The notes: generated from the sequence alone by a model not told the origin. A stretch of 64,000 bases of DNA from UBA1731 sp045595285 (GCA_045595285.1 JAZOAC010000071.1:1-64000); one strand, 5' to 3'; numbered from the stretch's first letter, positions 33,489 to 42,594 are shown. Numbers and translations: made by a program.

Positions 33489-35441
33489 ATGATGAAAAAG
33501 AACATGAAGAAAGCCGAAGCGCTGAATGTCACGCGCAAGATAATCGCCGCCCATCTCGAGGAGGGGGACCCTGTAAAGGATTCAGAATTGGGCATTCGCA
33601 TTGATCAGACTCTCACTCAGGATGCGACAGGTACGATGGCGTATCTTCAGTTCGAATCGATGGACGTTCCCCGCGTGCGCAACGAACTCGCCGTCTCGTA
33701 TGTCGACCATAACACCGTGCAGATCGGATTCGAGAACGCCGACGATCATGACTTTCTCGCCTCCGTCGCCAAGAAGTACGGCATCATATATTCCAAGGCG
33801 GGAAATGGGATCTGTCATCAGCTCCACCTTGAGCGTTTCGGAAAGCCGGGCAAGACACTTCTCGGCAGCGATTCCCATACGCCCACGGGCGGCGGCATCG
33901 GCATGATCGCAATCGGCGCGGGCGGCATCGATATCGCAGTTGCGATGGCCGGCGGCGCGTTCCACATTCCCACGCCGAAGGTCCGCGGCATCAAGCTCGT
34001 CGGCAAACTCCCGAAGGGCACGAGCGCAAAGGATGTCATTCTCAAGGTGCTTTCGATCTACGGCACGAAGGGCAATGTCGGTTGGATCTTCGAGTATTTC
34101 GGACCTGGCGTGAAGACGCTTGACGTCCCCAGCCGCGCTACCATCACCAACATGGGCGCCGAACTTGGCGTCACGACGAGCGTGTTCCCGTCCGACGCGG
34201 TCACAAAGCAGTTCCTCGCCGCACAGGGGCGTGCGAAGGACTGGGTGGAGCTTGTTGCGGACAAGGGCGCCAAGTACGACGACACCGTCACGATCGATCT
34301 CTCAAAGATCGAGCCTCTCATGGCCGCTCCGCACTCGCCGGGCAACATCGTCACCGTGAAGAAGATGAAGGGGACGAAAGTCAACCAGATCATGATCGGC
34401 TCCTGCACGAACTCCTCATACCGCGACATCCGCACCGTCGCTCTCGCGCTGAAGGGCAAGCATGTTGCGGATGATGTCGAGGTCGGCATCGCGTGCGGTT
34501 CGCGACAGGTGGTGAACATGCTGGCGGCGGACGGATCGCTGGCGATTCTGGTGAAGGCTGGCTGCCGCATACTCGAGAACGCCTGCGGCTTCTGCATCGG
34601 TGCGCACATGAGTCCTCGCACGGGCGCAGTCTCGCTCCGCACGAACAACCGCAATTTTGAGGGTCGCAGTGGCACGAAAAGCGCTCAGGTGTACCTCGTA
34701 TCACCTGAGACCGCCGCCGCGAGCGCTCTCACCGGCAAGGTCGAGGATCCGCGCATGAAGCCGGTTGCGGCAGTGCCTGCGCCGAAGAAGTTCCCGATCG
34801 ACGACGAAATGTTCCTCTACCGTAAGACGGCACGCAAGGGTGTGAGGGGTACGGAGATTGTGCGTGGTCCGAACATCGCCCCTGTCCCGAAGGGTGTTCC
34901 GCTCGCGGCGTCGCTCAAGGCCATGTGCGCGATCAAGGTTGAGGACAAGATCACCACAGACCATATCATGCCTGCCGGTGCGCGCCTCAAGTTCCGGTCG
35001 AACATCCCCGAGTACGCGAAATTCGTGTTCGAGCCATGCGACCCGAAGTTCCATGACAACTGTCTTGCGAACGTGAATGCGGGTTTTGCGAACGTGATTG
35101 TCGCCGGAGAGAGCTATGGACAGGGTTCCAGCCGCGAACACGCGGCCCTTTGCCCTATGTATCTTGGCGTCAAGGCAGTGCTTGCGAAGTCCATCGAACG
35201 CATTCATCGCGCGAATCTCATAAACTTCGGCATCGTGCCGTTCATATTTGACAACGCGAAGGATTATGATTCGATCAAGGCCGGGGAAAGGTTGGAATTT
35301 GTCGATGTCAGAAAGGCCGTCGAGGGCGACGGCAAGGTCACGATCAAGACTGGCGGCAGGACGTTCACAGCAACAACGTCGCTCTCCGGTCGCGAGAAAC
35401 AGCTGATCCTTGCCGGTGGTCTCCTTGCCTCGCTCAAATGA
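33489..35441 (+). CDS. aconitate hydratase (short bacterial form)
   Basis: The protein of about 650 residues isomerises citrate to isocitrate through a 4Fe-4S cluster. Cluster cysteines appear in GSCTNSS and CGFCIG. The N-terminal domain carries LLGSDSHTPTGGGIGM and the swivel domain carries GESYGQGSSREHAAL. The length fits the compact aconitase group found in many anaerobes and delta-proteobacteria, shorter than AcnA of E. coli (about 890). Homoaconitase or 3-isopropylmalate dehydratase-like activity is less likely, because both domains are fused in one chain. AAGGAG lies just before ATG 33489; ATG 33477 would fit a leaderless start and 33492 gives the best spacing. An intrinsic terminator follows at 35542. 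Confidence 0.88.
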   Translation: MMKKNMKKAEALNVTRKIIAAHLEEGDPVKDSELGIRIDQTLTQDATGTMAYLQFESMDVPRVRNELAVSYVDHNTVQIGFENADDHDFLASVAKKYGIIYSKAGNGICHQLHLERFGKPGKTLLGSDSHTPTGGGIGMIAIGAGGIDIAVAMAGGAFHIPTPKVRGIKLVGKLPKGTSAKDVILKVLSIYGTKGNVGWIFEYFGPGVKTLDVPSRATITNMGAELGVTTSVFPSDAVTKQFLAAQGRAKDWVELVADKGAKYDDTVTIDLSKIEPLMAAPHSPGNIVTVKKMKGTKVNQIMIGSCTNSSYRDIRTVALALKGKHVADDVEVGIACGSRQVVNMLAADGSLAILVKAGCRILENACGFCIGAHMSPRTGAVSLRTNNRNFEGRSGTKSAQVYLVSPETAAASALTGKVEDPRMKPVAAVPAPKKFPIDDEMFLYRKTARKGVRGTEIVRGPNIAPVPKGVPLAASLKAMCAIKVEDKITTDHIMPAGARLKFRSNIPEYAKFVFEPCDPKFHDNCLANVNAGFANVIVAGESYGQGSSREHAALCPMYLGVKAVLAKSIERIHRANLINFGIVPFIFDNAKDYDSIKAGERLEFVDVRKAVEGDGKVTIKTGGRTFTATTSLSGREKQLILAGGLLASLK

Positions 35442-35541
35442 TAAGATTGAAATGCTAGACACGCGGCAGATCAAGGATTGTGAGACCTGATCTCGTCGAT
35501 TTTGTTCTGCCGCTGATTTTGAAGAATCCGTGTTTTTTTTT

Positions 35542-35571
35542 GAGATAGCGTTTTCTGCGCTATCTCTTTTT
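35542..35571 (+). terminator. intrinsic terminator after aconitase
   Basis: Perfect 9-bp arms GAGATAGCG (35542-35550) and CGCTATCTC (35558-35566) with a 7-base loop are followed by TTTTT (35567-35571). It lies 100 bases after the aconitase stop. It is the clearest rho-independent terminator in the window. A smaller potential stem (GCGGCAGA at 35463-35470 with TCTGCCGC near 35506-35513) precedes it. Confidence 0.8.
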
Positions 35572-35586
35572 GAATATGTGATCCTT

Positions 35587-35673
35587 GTCCGAAGCATATT
35601 CTCAAAAGACGGTAAAGCGAATTCTATGATGAATGAACCTGATGACAAGAATTAGTCCGAACCATATTCTCAA
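35587..35673 (+). repeat. short direct repeat in the aconitase-pyrB gap
   Basis: GTCCGAAGCATATTCTCAA (35587-35605) recurs at 35655-35673 with one change (C for G). The two copies lie in an AT-richer gap of about 470 bases (35442-35913) that shows no convincing gene; small frames here lack ribosome sites or family features. The rest of the gap holds the aconitase terminator and the pyrB promoter. The repeat may be a remnant or a binding site. Confidence 0.45.
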
Positions 35674-35877
35674 TATGTATCCCGCTGCCGGCATTCTGAA
35701 AAATGTCAACATTGAATACGAGATGGTGCGCGACTACATCTATGAAAATGCAATGAGAATTCGCATCGGATCAATTCTTGCGCTCATCAAAACCACGCTG
35801 TTTCATGCAATCAGCTGTTGTACAAGCGCAGAGGTAGGTGGACAGGGCGACGGAATTCTTTCTTCCGTCGGCTGAGT

Positions 35878-35888
35878 TATGGTATAAT
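35878..35888 (+). promoter_or_regulatory. extended -10 promoter of pyrB
   Basis: TATGGTATAAT is the exact consensus of the sites in this window. AGGAGAA follows at 35901-35907 and the pyrB start at 35908 or 35914, giving a leader of about 20 bases. Confidence 0.7.
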
Positions 35889-35913
35889 TACGGCCTTGAT
35901 AGGAGAAATGAGT

Positions 35914-36990
35914 ATGGCCAAACTGACTGAAATCGCGTGGGAAAAGTTCGAGGCTCTTGCCTTGGAGGACAAGCGTCCGTATCTGGAGCGTTCCGTTGAC
36001 GACAGCATGCCGTATCATACGCTTTTTGCACAGCAGTTTGACCGTCCTCTACTGGACAGGCTTGTCACTCTTTCGAACCGCATCAGGTTCATAGCGAAAT
36101 CCCGTGAAGGATCGCTCTTCCTCAAGTCATCGTTGCCGCACAAGAGGGCCATGCTCTATTTTTCCCAACCCAGTTCTCGTACATTCCTTTCCCATCTTGC
36201 CGCCTGCCAGATCCTTGGTTTGACGACTGGGTCCGTTCGCGACGCGGCTACATCCTCCGAGTTCAAGGGTGAGTCCAGAGAGGATTCGATTCGCACCTTC
36301 AGCTCCTATTTCGATATGATAATCATGCGTTCCCCGGAGCAGGGGCTTGCGGAGAAGATGGCGTGGGAGTTGTCCAACAGCGACCGCCCCATCCCGATAC
36401 TGAATGCCGGTTCAGGGAAGGACCAGCATCCGACACAGGCGTTGCTTGACATCTACACCCTTGTCCGGTCGTTTGAGACGAAGGGCGGCCTTGACGGTCG
36501 CACGGTGACCTTCTGCGGAGACCTTCTTCGCGGCCGTACGGTTCGTTCCCTCAGCTATCTGCTCACGAATTTCAGTGGTGTGAAGCAGATGTTCGTCGCT
36601 CCCAAGGAACTTCAGGTCCCGTCCGACGTGACGGCGATACTTGAGAAGAAGGGCGTTTCGTTCGAGATCACCGATGATTTGCGTGCCGCCACTGAAGTTT
36701 CGGACGCCATCTACATGACTCGCATACAAGATGAATGGGATAGTTCGTCGGGCGAGTCGGCCCGGATCGACACTTCGCGGTTCAAGTTTGGCGCCGAGGA
36801 GTTGGCGTGCCTTGGGCCGGACGGCATCATCATGCATCCGCTTCCCCGCAGGGATGAGATCTCCACCTGCTGCGACCGCGATCCACGCGCGATGTATTGG
36901 CGGCAGATGCGTAACGGCATGTGGATACGCACTGCGCTCATCGCCGCCACGTTTGGTCTGGAGGACCGTATACTCAACTGCGGATACTGA
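35914..36990 (+). CDS. pyrB: aspartate carbamoyltransferase-like enzyme
   Basis: The 358-residue protein belongs to the aspartate/ornithine carbamoyltransferase family. The carbamoyl-phosphate site appears as FSQPSSRTFLSH, the second motif as HPTQALLDIYT, and the substrate loop region as HPLPRRDEI. The HPLPR sequence favours aspartate (pyrimidine synthesis) over ornithine. It is longer than typical PyrB (about 310), with an extended N terminus and extra C-terminal residues. ATG 35914 has AGGAG at a good distance; ATG 35908 is too near. It is probably co-transcribed with rnhC, which starts 28 bases after its stop. Confidence 0.82.
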   Translation: MAKLTEIAWEKFEALALEDKRPYLERSVDDSMPYHTLFAQQFDRPLLDRLVTLSNRIRFIAKSREGSLFLKSSLPHKRAMLYFSQPSSRTFLSHLAACQILGLTTGSVRDAATSSEFKGESREDSIRTFSSYFDMIIMRSPEQGLAEKMAWELSNSDRPIPILNAGSGKDQHPTQALLDIYTLVRSFETKGGLDGRTVTFCGDLLRGRTVRSLSYLLTNFSGVKQMFVAPKELQVPSDVTAILEKKGVSFEITDDLRAATEVSDAIYMTRIQDEWDSSSGESARIDTSRFKFGAEELACLGPDGIIMHPLPRRDEISTCCDRDPRAMYWRQMRNGMWIRTALIAATFGLEDRILNCGY

Positions 36991-37018
36991 GGTCTCTGGG
37001 GAAGGGTTCGTTGCATAG

Positions 37019-38050
37019 ATGGCGCAGAGTACATACACATACGAGCTTGATGATGAACAGCAGAACATGCTGCTTCTCGTCATGGAGGGCGGCAACTACA
37101 GAAAGCGTTCGGTGCCGTACTCCCTGATGTCGATAGAAGGCGACGGCTTCAACTGCACGCTTTACGCCAAAGAGAAGCACGGCAAGCGCAAATGCTGCAT
37201 ACAGGGGGGCAAGGCTGAGGATTTCGTGCTGTTCGTGCTGGAGCCGCAGGTGCTCGGAGCGGCGGCGCTTGGATACGAGGAGGTGCTTGATCCGGATCGG
37301 GACAAGCCTCACGGCGGCAGTGACGAATCGGGGAAGGGCGACTATTTCGGTCCGCTTGTGACGGCGTGCTGTTACGTGGACGAAAGGCTTGCGGCTGCAC
37401 TGCGCGAGGCGGGAGTGAAGGACTGCAAGCAGATGTCCGACAAGGCGGTTCTCACAGTTGGCGCGAAGGTGCGTCAACTGCTTGGCCCACAGCGCTATTC
37501 CGTCGTGAAGATAGGTCCGGCGACATACAATCGCCTGTACGCCAAGATCAAGAACATAAACCGTCTGCTCGCATGGTCGCACGGGACATGCATCGAGGCT
37601 CTTCTTGAAAAGCAGACGGCGTGTCCGAAGGTGGTGGTTGACCAGTTCGCCCCTACGGAGACGGTTGTCAAGCGGGCATTGAAGGAGCGTGGGCGTAAGA
37701 TCATTGTCGATCAGCACCACAAGGCCGAAAGCGATATAGCTGTCGCGGCGGCTTCTGTGGTTGCGCGCGAGCTTTTCCTGCGAGACCTTATAAAGGCGCT
37801 TCCAGAGTATGGCCTTGAGGCGGCAACCGTCGAGAATCCGATCGGTGCGATTCCGAAGGGATCGAGTGATCCGCGCATTCGGGAGCTTGCGGAGGCGTGC
37901 GTGAAGAGAAGCGGCCCTGTATGGATCATGAACCACTGCAAGGCGCATTTCCAGACTACGGACAAGGTGCTTTCCGCATGCGGATTCTCCCGCGCCGATC
38001 TGCCGCCGGAAGGTCAGGTGACTTCCGCCGTAAAGAACGCCAAGACCTGA
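37019..38050 (+). CDS. rnhC: ribonuclease HIII
   Basis: The 343-residue enzyme cleaves RNA in RNA-DNA hybrids. The catalytic domain begins with GSDESGKGDYFGPLV, the hallmark D-E-S-G-K-G-D of RNase HIII, and continues with KIGPATYNRLYAKIKN and VVVDQFAP with the next acidic residue. The N-terminal 90 residues form the TBP-like domain that distinguishes HIII from HII. The C-terminal Asp is within KAESDIAVAAASVVAR. Length is usual. It lies downstream of pyrB without its own evident promoter. Confidence 0.9.
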   Translation: MAQSTYTYELDDEQQNMLLLVMEGGNYRKRSVPYSLMSIEGDGFNCTLYAKEKHGKRKCCIQGGKAEDFVLFVLEPQVLGAAALGYEEVLDPDRDKPHGGSDESGKGDYFGPLVTACCYVDERLAAALREAGVKDCKQMSDKAVLTVGAKVRQLLGPQRYSVVKIGPATYNRLYAKIKNINRLLAWSHGTCIEALLEKQTACPKVVVDQFAPTETVVKRALKERGRKIIVDQHHKAESDIAVAAASVVARELFLRDLIKALPEYGLEAATVENPIGAIPKGSSDPRIRELAEACVKRSGPVWIMNHCKAHFQTTDKVLSACGFSRADLPPEGQVTSAVKNAKT

Positions 38051-38138
38051 CGGCATGTTCAGGCTTCACTCCCGCGGTTTCCATCCGGGCGGCTCTGCCG
38101 CGCAGTTGTCCATGGACGTATGTGGATACCCATCCCGG

Positions 38139-38149
38139 TATGGTATAAT
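38139..38149 (+). promoter_or_regulatory. extended -10 promoter of ychF
   Basis: TATGGTATAAT, identical to the pyrB site. The ATG lies 32 bases after the hexamer, with GAAAGG in between, so this is one of the leadered transcripts. Confidence 0.68.
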
Positions 38150-38181
38150 ACGCGCTTCAGAATTTGAAAGGTTGACATAAC

Positions 38182-39303
38182 ATGAGTCTTTCCGTAGGAA
38201 TCGTAGGTTTGCCGAACGTAGGCAAAAGCACGCTGTTCAATGCGCTCACGAAAAAGCAGCAGGCCGCAGCCGAGAACTATCCGTTCTGTACGATTGAACC
38301 GAACTCCGCAATCGTGGAGGTGCAGGATGCGCGTCTCGAGGAGCTTGCGAAGATCGTGAATCCGGCGCAGATCATCCGCGCGACCGTGGAGTTCACGGAT
38401 ATCGCAGGTCTTGTCAAGGGTGCTTCCCGCGGTGAGGGACTCGGAAACAAGTTCCTCGCCAACATCCGCGAGTGCGATGCGATTCTGCATGTGGTGCGCT
38501 GTTTCGAGAACGATGACATCATCCATGTCCAAGAGGGCGGCAACAAGTCCGCGCCCATTGCTCCGGTGGATGACGCCGAGGTCATCGAGACCGAGCTCAT
38601 CCTTGCGGACATGGAGCAGCTCCGCAAACGCTATGAACGCGTGAAGAAGGAGGCGCAGGCGAAACCGCCGATGCGTCCTGAGGCTGAGGCGTGCGCTGCG
38701 CTCCTCAAGCATCTTGAGGACGGCAACCCAGTAAGGAGTTTTCCTCGCTCAGAGGGCGACGCAATCCTTCCAGTTCTCAAGGATCTGCACTTCCTCACGG
38801 ACAAGAAGGTCATATACTGCGCAAACGTCTCCGATGACAACGTCACTGGCGAGGGCAATCCCCATGTTACGGCTCTCAAGGAATACGCGTCCAGGCAAGG
38901 GTGCGAAACGGTTGTGGTGTGCGCCCAGATGGAGGCGGATCTTGCCGGGCTTACCGAAGAGGAATCAAAGGAGTTCCTTGCGAGTTACGGGCTGGAGGAA
39001 TCCTCCCTTGATCGTACGATCAACCTTGCGTACAGCACACTCGGTCTCGCGTCCTATTTCACGGCAGGGCCGAAAGAGGCTCGCGCGTGGACCTTCCGCC
39101 GCGGCTGGAAGGCTCCGCAGTGCGCGGGCGTAATCCACACGGACTTCGAAAAGGGGTTCATCCGCGCCGAGGTCATCGCATATGACGACTATGTGAAGAA
39201 CGGCGGTGTGGCCGGATCCCGTGCCGCAGGGGCATTGCGTCCCGAAGGCAAGGAGTACGAAATGAAGGATGGCGATGTAGTCGAGTTCCTCTTCAGCAAA
39301 TAG
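38182..39303 (+). CDS. ychF: YchF/OLA1 ribosome-associated ATPase/GTPase
   Basis: The 373-residue protein has the G1 motif GLPNVGKSTLFNAL, the switch region NYPFCTIEPNSA, and G3 DIAGLVKGASRGEGLGNKFL. These are diagnostic for YchF, an Obg-related ATPase that binds ribosomes and regulates stress translation. The C-terminal TGS domain holds the pattern AWTFRRGWKAPQCAGVIHTD and RPEGKEYEMKDGDVVEFLFS. The chain is complete and of usual length. It is monocistronic by promoter layout: another promoter follows before the next gene. Confidence 0.95.
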   Translation: MSLSVGIVGLPNVGKSTLFNALTKKQQAAAENYPFCTIEPNSAIVEVQDARLEELAKIVNPAQIIRATVEFTDIAGLVKGASRGEGLGNKFLANIRECDAILHVVRCFENDDIIHVQEGGNKSAPIAPVDDAEVIETELILADMEQLRKRYERVKKEAQAKPPMRPEAEACAALLKHLEDGNPVRSFPRSEGDAILPVLKDLHFLTDKKVIYCANVSDDNVTGEGNPHVTALKEYASRQGCETVVVCAQMEADLAGLTEEESKEFLASYGLEESSLDRTINLAYSTLGLASYFTAGPKEARAWTFRRGWKAPQCAGVIHTDFEKGFIRAEVIAYDDYVKNGGVAGSRAAGALRPEGKEYEMKDGDVVEFLFSK

Positions 39304-39346
39304 CGGAACCTGACGCAATGCCGTCATTGTCCCAATGAATGCGAAT

Positions 39347-39357
39347 TATGGTACAAT
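39347..39357 (+). promoter_or_regulatory. extended -10 promoter of the BamD-like gene
   Basis: TATGGTACAAT ends 11 bases before the ATG at 39369, predicting an almost leaderless mRNA. An in-frame ATG further upstream overlaps the -10 box and cannot be on this transcript. Confidence 0.65.
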
Positions 39358-39368
39358 ACCGAACAATA

Positions 39369-40436
39369 ATGAACAGGACAGTCTATAGAGTCGTTGTGGG
39401 CGTGATGTCGGCGGCGACTGTGCTTCAGGTCTGTGCCGCGCCTCAGCGTGTTGCAGGTTCGGGCATGGGAGGCTATTCGCACTGGGCCACCGACCAGTAT
39501 CCAGGTTTTGACGGGCTGGACAATCTTCCGGTTCCTGAAAAGAAGGATAAAGGGTGGTTGGCGGAATGGTTTGGCATAGGCGCACCTGACGGCGCCACTT
39601 CCCTGGAGCAGTTCAGGATAGCGGAAGGCCTTGAGGCCGAAGGCGAATACAAAGATGCCGCAGAGGCCTACGATGCGCTTGTGCGTGAGTGGCCTGCTTC
39701 AGTCGAGGCCCCTGCGGCCCAGTTCCGCCTGGCCAGTCTGCTGGAGTCCCGTCTGGAGGAGTATGCCGATGCCTATGAGGAGTATTCCTATCTTCTTGAT
39801 TTCTATCCCAAGGACTGCCCTTACGCGAAAGTTGTCGAGGCTCAGTACAGGCTTGTAAATCTGCTTCACGACACGCGCCGCGTGTTTCTCGGAATGAGCT
39901 TCACCGGAAACCGGGAGCTTCGCCAGAACTATGAGCGCATTGTCCGCCGTGCACCCGGCGCCGCATATGTTCCGGATGCAATGCTCAAGATCGCAGGGTT
40001 GCGAGAGTTGGATACTGATCATGAGGAGGCGATCAAGGTGTATTCCACGCTTCGCAGCCGCTATCCCGGAACCGCTGCTGCGCGGACCGCGCTCTATTGC
40101 GAGGCAAAGGCCCGGATGTGGCTTGTCCGCCGTCTGGCGTACAATCTTCCTCGCTGCAAGGATACGGAAAGCTATCTCAAGCTTGCCATGCGCAACGACC
40201 CCAGCCATCCTAACGCCGAAGAGATGCGCTCTTGGCTTTCGGAATTGAGCGATTATCTTGCCGAAGATGCTTGGACGCGGGCGAAGTTCTATGATACCAG
40301 GCAGCGTACGCGCCATGCCGCCATCGCGTCATATGAGAAGTTCCTTGAGGAGTATCCCGATTCGTCTCATGCGGACGAGGCAAGTGCGCGGATTGGGCAG
40401 CTCAAGGATGAAAGAAACGAGGGAAACCAGAAATGA
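39369..40436 (+). CDS. BamD-like periplasmic TPR protein
   Basis: The 355-residue protein starts with a signal peptide (VYRVVVGVMSAATVLQVCA). The LQVC end is an imperfect lipobox, so it may or may not be lipidated. TPR-like helices follow, with AAEAYDALVREWPAS, YEEYSYLLDFYPKDCPYA and ASYEKFLEEYPDSSHADEA, the pattern of BamD/YbgF-type outer-membrane assembly factors. It is somewhat longer than BamD (about 245). It overlaps lptE by ATGA, consistent with a job in outer-membrane biogenesis. I put BamD-like rather than bamD because the sequence identity cannot be measured here. Confidence 0.65.
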   Translation: MNRTVYRVVVGVMSAATVLQVCAAPQRVAGSGMGGYSHWATDQYPGFDGLDNLPVPEKKDKGWLAEWFGIGAPDGATSLEQFRIAEGLEAEGEYKDAAEAYDALVREWPASVEAPAAQFRLASLLESRLEEYADAYEEYSYLLDFYPKDCPYAKVVEAQYRLVNLLHDTRRVFLGMSFTGNRELRQNYERIVRRAPGAAYVPDAMLKIAGLRELDTDHEEAIKVYSTLRSRYPGTAAARTALYCEAKARMWLVRRLAYNLPRCKDTESYLKLAMRNDPSHPNAEEMRSWLSELSDYLAEDAWTRAKFYDTRQRTRHAAIASYEKFLEEYPDSSHADEASARIGQLKDERNEGNQK

Positions 40437-40984
40437 AGTCTCTGATGCTATCGGTGGCATCGATTGCCACAGTGCTGTTCTCGGGCTGTGCCGGATATCA
40501 GTGGGGCACGACAGTCCCAGAAGAATACCGCAAGGTCTCGGTGCCCGTGTTCGAGAATATGACAGCCGTTTCGGAGATAGGTCCGATCGTCACCCAGTAT
40601 ACGCTGCGTGAATTCCAGCGGGAGGGATCGTTCAGCATTGTGCGTCCGGAAGATGCGGCCATAGAGGTGCAGGGTGTTCTGCGCAGCATGTCACGCCAAG
40701 GTGTCGCCTATGATCGCGGGCAGGGAATGCGTGCATCGGAATACAGATATGTTGTTGTCGCCGACGTTTCGTTTGTCGACAAGAGGAACGGCAAGGTGCT
40801 TCTTGAGTGCAAGGAAATCAAGGGTGAGACCACCTACCTCACCCAAGACGATCTACTCACCGGCCAGAAAAACGCCGCGTTCAGGATTGCGGCGGACATA
40901 GCGCGTCAAATTGTGAATGAAGCGGTCGCGCTTCCGTTCAACGGGGGGACGCGCACCGGCGCCGTAGAGGGTGTGCAGAAGTAA
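40433..40984 (+). CDS. lptE: LptE-like LPS-assembly lipoprotein
   Basis: The 183-residue protein has a lipoprotein signal with lipobox FSGC (MKSLMLSVASIATVLFSGC), then AGYQWG and YRKVSVPVFENMT, typical for LptE. The core (EFQREGSFSIVRPEDA, ADVSFVDKRNGKVL) fits the alpha-beta fold that plugs LptD at the outer membrane. It overlaps the BamD-like gene by 4 bases. Together with the LpxC-like gene nearby, this supports an LPS-bearing outer membrane. Confidence 0.75.
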   Translation: MKSLMLSVASIATVLFSGCAGYQWGTTVPEEYRKVSVPVFENMTAVSEIGPIVTQYTLREFQREGSFSIVRPEDAAIEVQGVLRSMSRQGVAYDRGQGMRASEYRYVVVADVSFVDKRNGKVLLECKEIKGETTYLTQDDLLTGQKNAAFRIAADIARQIVNEAVALPFNGGTRTGAVEGVQK

Positions 40985-40985
40985 G

Positions 40986-41912
40986 ATGCTTGCTGCGCTA
41001 CAGAGGGGAATACCGCTTGCCCGACGTCCGTTTGAGGAATTGTCGCGTGAGCTTGGATGCGGCGAGTCTGAACTAGTCGCCTTTGCCGCCAGAATGCTGA
41101 AAGACGGCACGGCTCGCAGATTCGGAGCGGTCTTTGATGCGCGCAGACTGGGCTACACATCGGCGCTGTGCTGTGCGACGGTTGCCGAACCTGATGCCGC
41201 GGCTTTGGCTATAGTTGGATGCAAGGAGGTTACACACTGCTATCTGCGTGAGGCGCCCGGATGCCCGAATCTCTGGTGGACGTGGAGCGCTCCATCCGGA
41301 AGTTTCGATGCTTCGCTTGCAAAAGTGGATATTCCGTTCCATGTGCTTCCTGCCGTAAGGCGCTACAAGGTCGATGTGATGTTTGGGGCGGCGACGCGTG
41401 CCACCGAAGAGTCTACGGTGGACAGTCTGCCGTTTCCGGATGAGACGGAGCGCAGGATTATCCGTGCGCTTCAGGGTGAGACGGAGTTGCGCTCCGACTA
41501 CTTTTCAGCGATTGCGGAAAAGGTCTGCGTGAAGGAGTGGGATCTTCTTGCAATTCTTGAGATGTGGCGCCGTCAGGGGCGTCTCAAGCGCATTGGACTT
41601 CTTCTTAATCACAGGAAGGCGGGTTATTCCGCAAATGGCATGTGCTGCTTCCGCATTGGCGGAAATGTCGTGGAGGCCGGACGCGCGCTTGCGGAGCTGG
41701 ATTCCGTCACGCACTGCTATGAGCGTCCGGCATGCAAGGCGTTCCCGTACAACCTGTATGCGATGATACATTGTGCGTCCATGGACGAGGCGGAGGCGGG
41801 GTTTGAGACGTTGAAGTCGCGCCTGGCGGCGCTTGAGCGGCCGCCGTCGGATTCGGTGATGCTCATTTCCGCAAAGGAGTACAAGAAGACGTCCATGTCA
41901 TTCTACGAGTGA
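40986..41912 (+). CDS. fused siroheme decarboxylase AhbA-AhbB-like protein
   Basis: The 308-residue protein contains two tandem Lrp/AsnC-like units. Each has a winged-helix segment (FEELSRELGCGESELVAF; RSDYFSAIAEKVCVKEWD) and a motif resembling the siroheme-binding domain (GAVFDARRLGYTSALCCATV with CYLREAPGCPNLW; LLNHRKAGYSANGMCCFRIG with CYERPACKAFPYNLY). AhbA and AhbB (NirDL-type) decarboxylate siroheme to didecarboxysiroheme on the alternative route to heme used by many anaerobes. Here both halves are in one chain. ATG 40986 follows the lptE stop closely; an ATG at 40971 lies inside lptE. No other Ahb gene is in the window. A regulator role is less likely given the Cys/His pattern. Confidence 0.7.
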   Translation: MLAALQRGIPLARRPFEELSRELGCGESELVAFAARMLKDGTARRFGAVFDARRLGYTSALCCATVAEPDAAALAIVGCKEVTHCYLREAPGCPNLWWTWSAPSGSFDASLAKVDIPFHVLPAVRRYKVDVMFGAATRATEESTVDSLPFPDETERRIIRALQGETELRSDYFSAIAEKVCVKEWDLLAILEMWRRQGRLKRIGLLLNHRKAGYSANGMCCFRIGGNVVEAGRALAELDSVTHCYERPACKAFPYNLYAMIHCASMDEAEAGFETLKSRLAALERPPSDSVMLISAKEYKKTSMSFYE

Positions 41913-41922
41913 GGGCAAAACC

Positions 41923-42537
41923 ATGGTTTCACATCAGACAATCCCCGTCGGCGCTTACGAGGCGAACTGCATCGTCCTCTGGGACGGCGCCGAAGCGCTT
42001 GTCGTCGATCCCGGACAGGACGCCGACCTGATCCTGGCGTTCCTATCAGACCGCAATCTCGCCCTGCGCGCGGTTCTGCTTACGCACGGGCATTTCGACC
42101 ACGTGAACGGAATCCCCGGCATCCTTGCGCGGTATCCTGGCGTTCCCGTGTATGCGCATCCTTCGGACTGGGTCATGTTCGGACATCCCATGAACCGCAA
42201 CCCTCCGGGTTATCCGGGCGTTGGCAGACCCTCGGATCTCAGGGACATACGCGATGCGGCGAAGGATTTCCCGGCGTTTGGGTTTCAGGTGCTTGAGACT
42301 CCCGGACATACGCCAGGCAGCGTGTGCATAATGACCGGAGATCTTCTCCTTTCCGGCGATACGCTTTTCGCCGGTTCATGCGGACGTACCGATTTTCCCG
42401 GCGGAAGCATGGCCGACATGCGCAGATCCCTGGCGGCGCTGGCGCAGCTGCCGCCAGAGACGCATGTCATTCCAGGACATGGCCCTTCGACGACGATAGC
42501 ACGTGAGGTCGCATCCAATCCGTTCATGGAGCGGTGA
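41923..42537 (+). CDS. glyoxalase II-like metallo-beta-lactamase-fold hydrolase
   Basis: The 204-residue protein has the metal-site motif THGHFDHVNG, followed by GHTPGS and GDTLFAGSCGRTDF, and a last His in VIPGHGPSTT. The pattern corresponds to YcbL/glyoxalase II-like hydrolases that split thioesters such as acylglutathione-type adducts. It starts 10 bases after the AhbAB-like gene. The exact substrate is unknown. Confidence 0.85.
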   Translation: MVSHQTIPVGAYEANCIVLWDGAEALVVDPGQDADLILAFLSDRNLALRAVLLTHGHFDHVNGIPGILARYPGVPVYAHPSDWVMFGHPMNRNPPGYPGVGRPSDLRDIRDAAKDFPAFGFQVLETPGHTPGSVCIMTGDLLLSGDTLFAGSCGRTDFPGGSMADMRRSLAALAQLPPETHVIPGHGPSTTIAREVASNPFMER

Positions 42538-42554
42538 GAAAACCAGACGCGAAA

Positions 42555-42565
42555 TATGGTATCAT
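42555..42565 (+). promoter_or_regulatory. extended -10 promoter of the AsmA-like operon
   Basis: TATGGTATCAT carries the extended TG and one change in the hexamer. AAAGGAG follows at 42581-42587 and the start at 42595. Confidence 0.55.
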
Positions 42566-42594
42566 ATCCGCAGAAAGAACAAAGGAGAATGGAG

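Noticed and set aside
35633..35875. 80-codon frame in the aconitase-pyrB gap
   Set aside because: No ribosome site or promoter, unusual composition, and it runs across the repeat copy.
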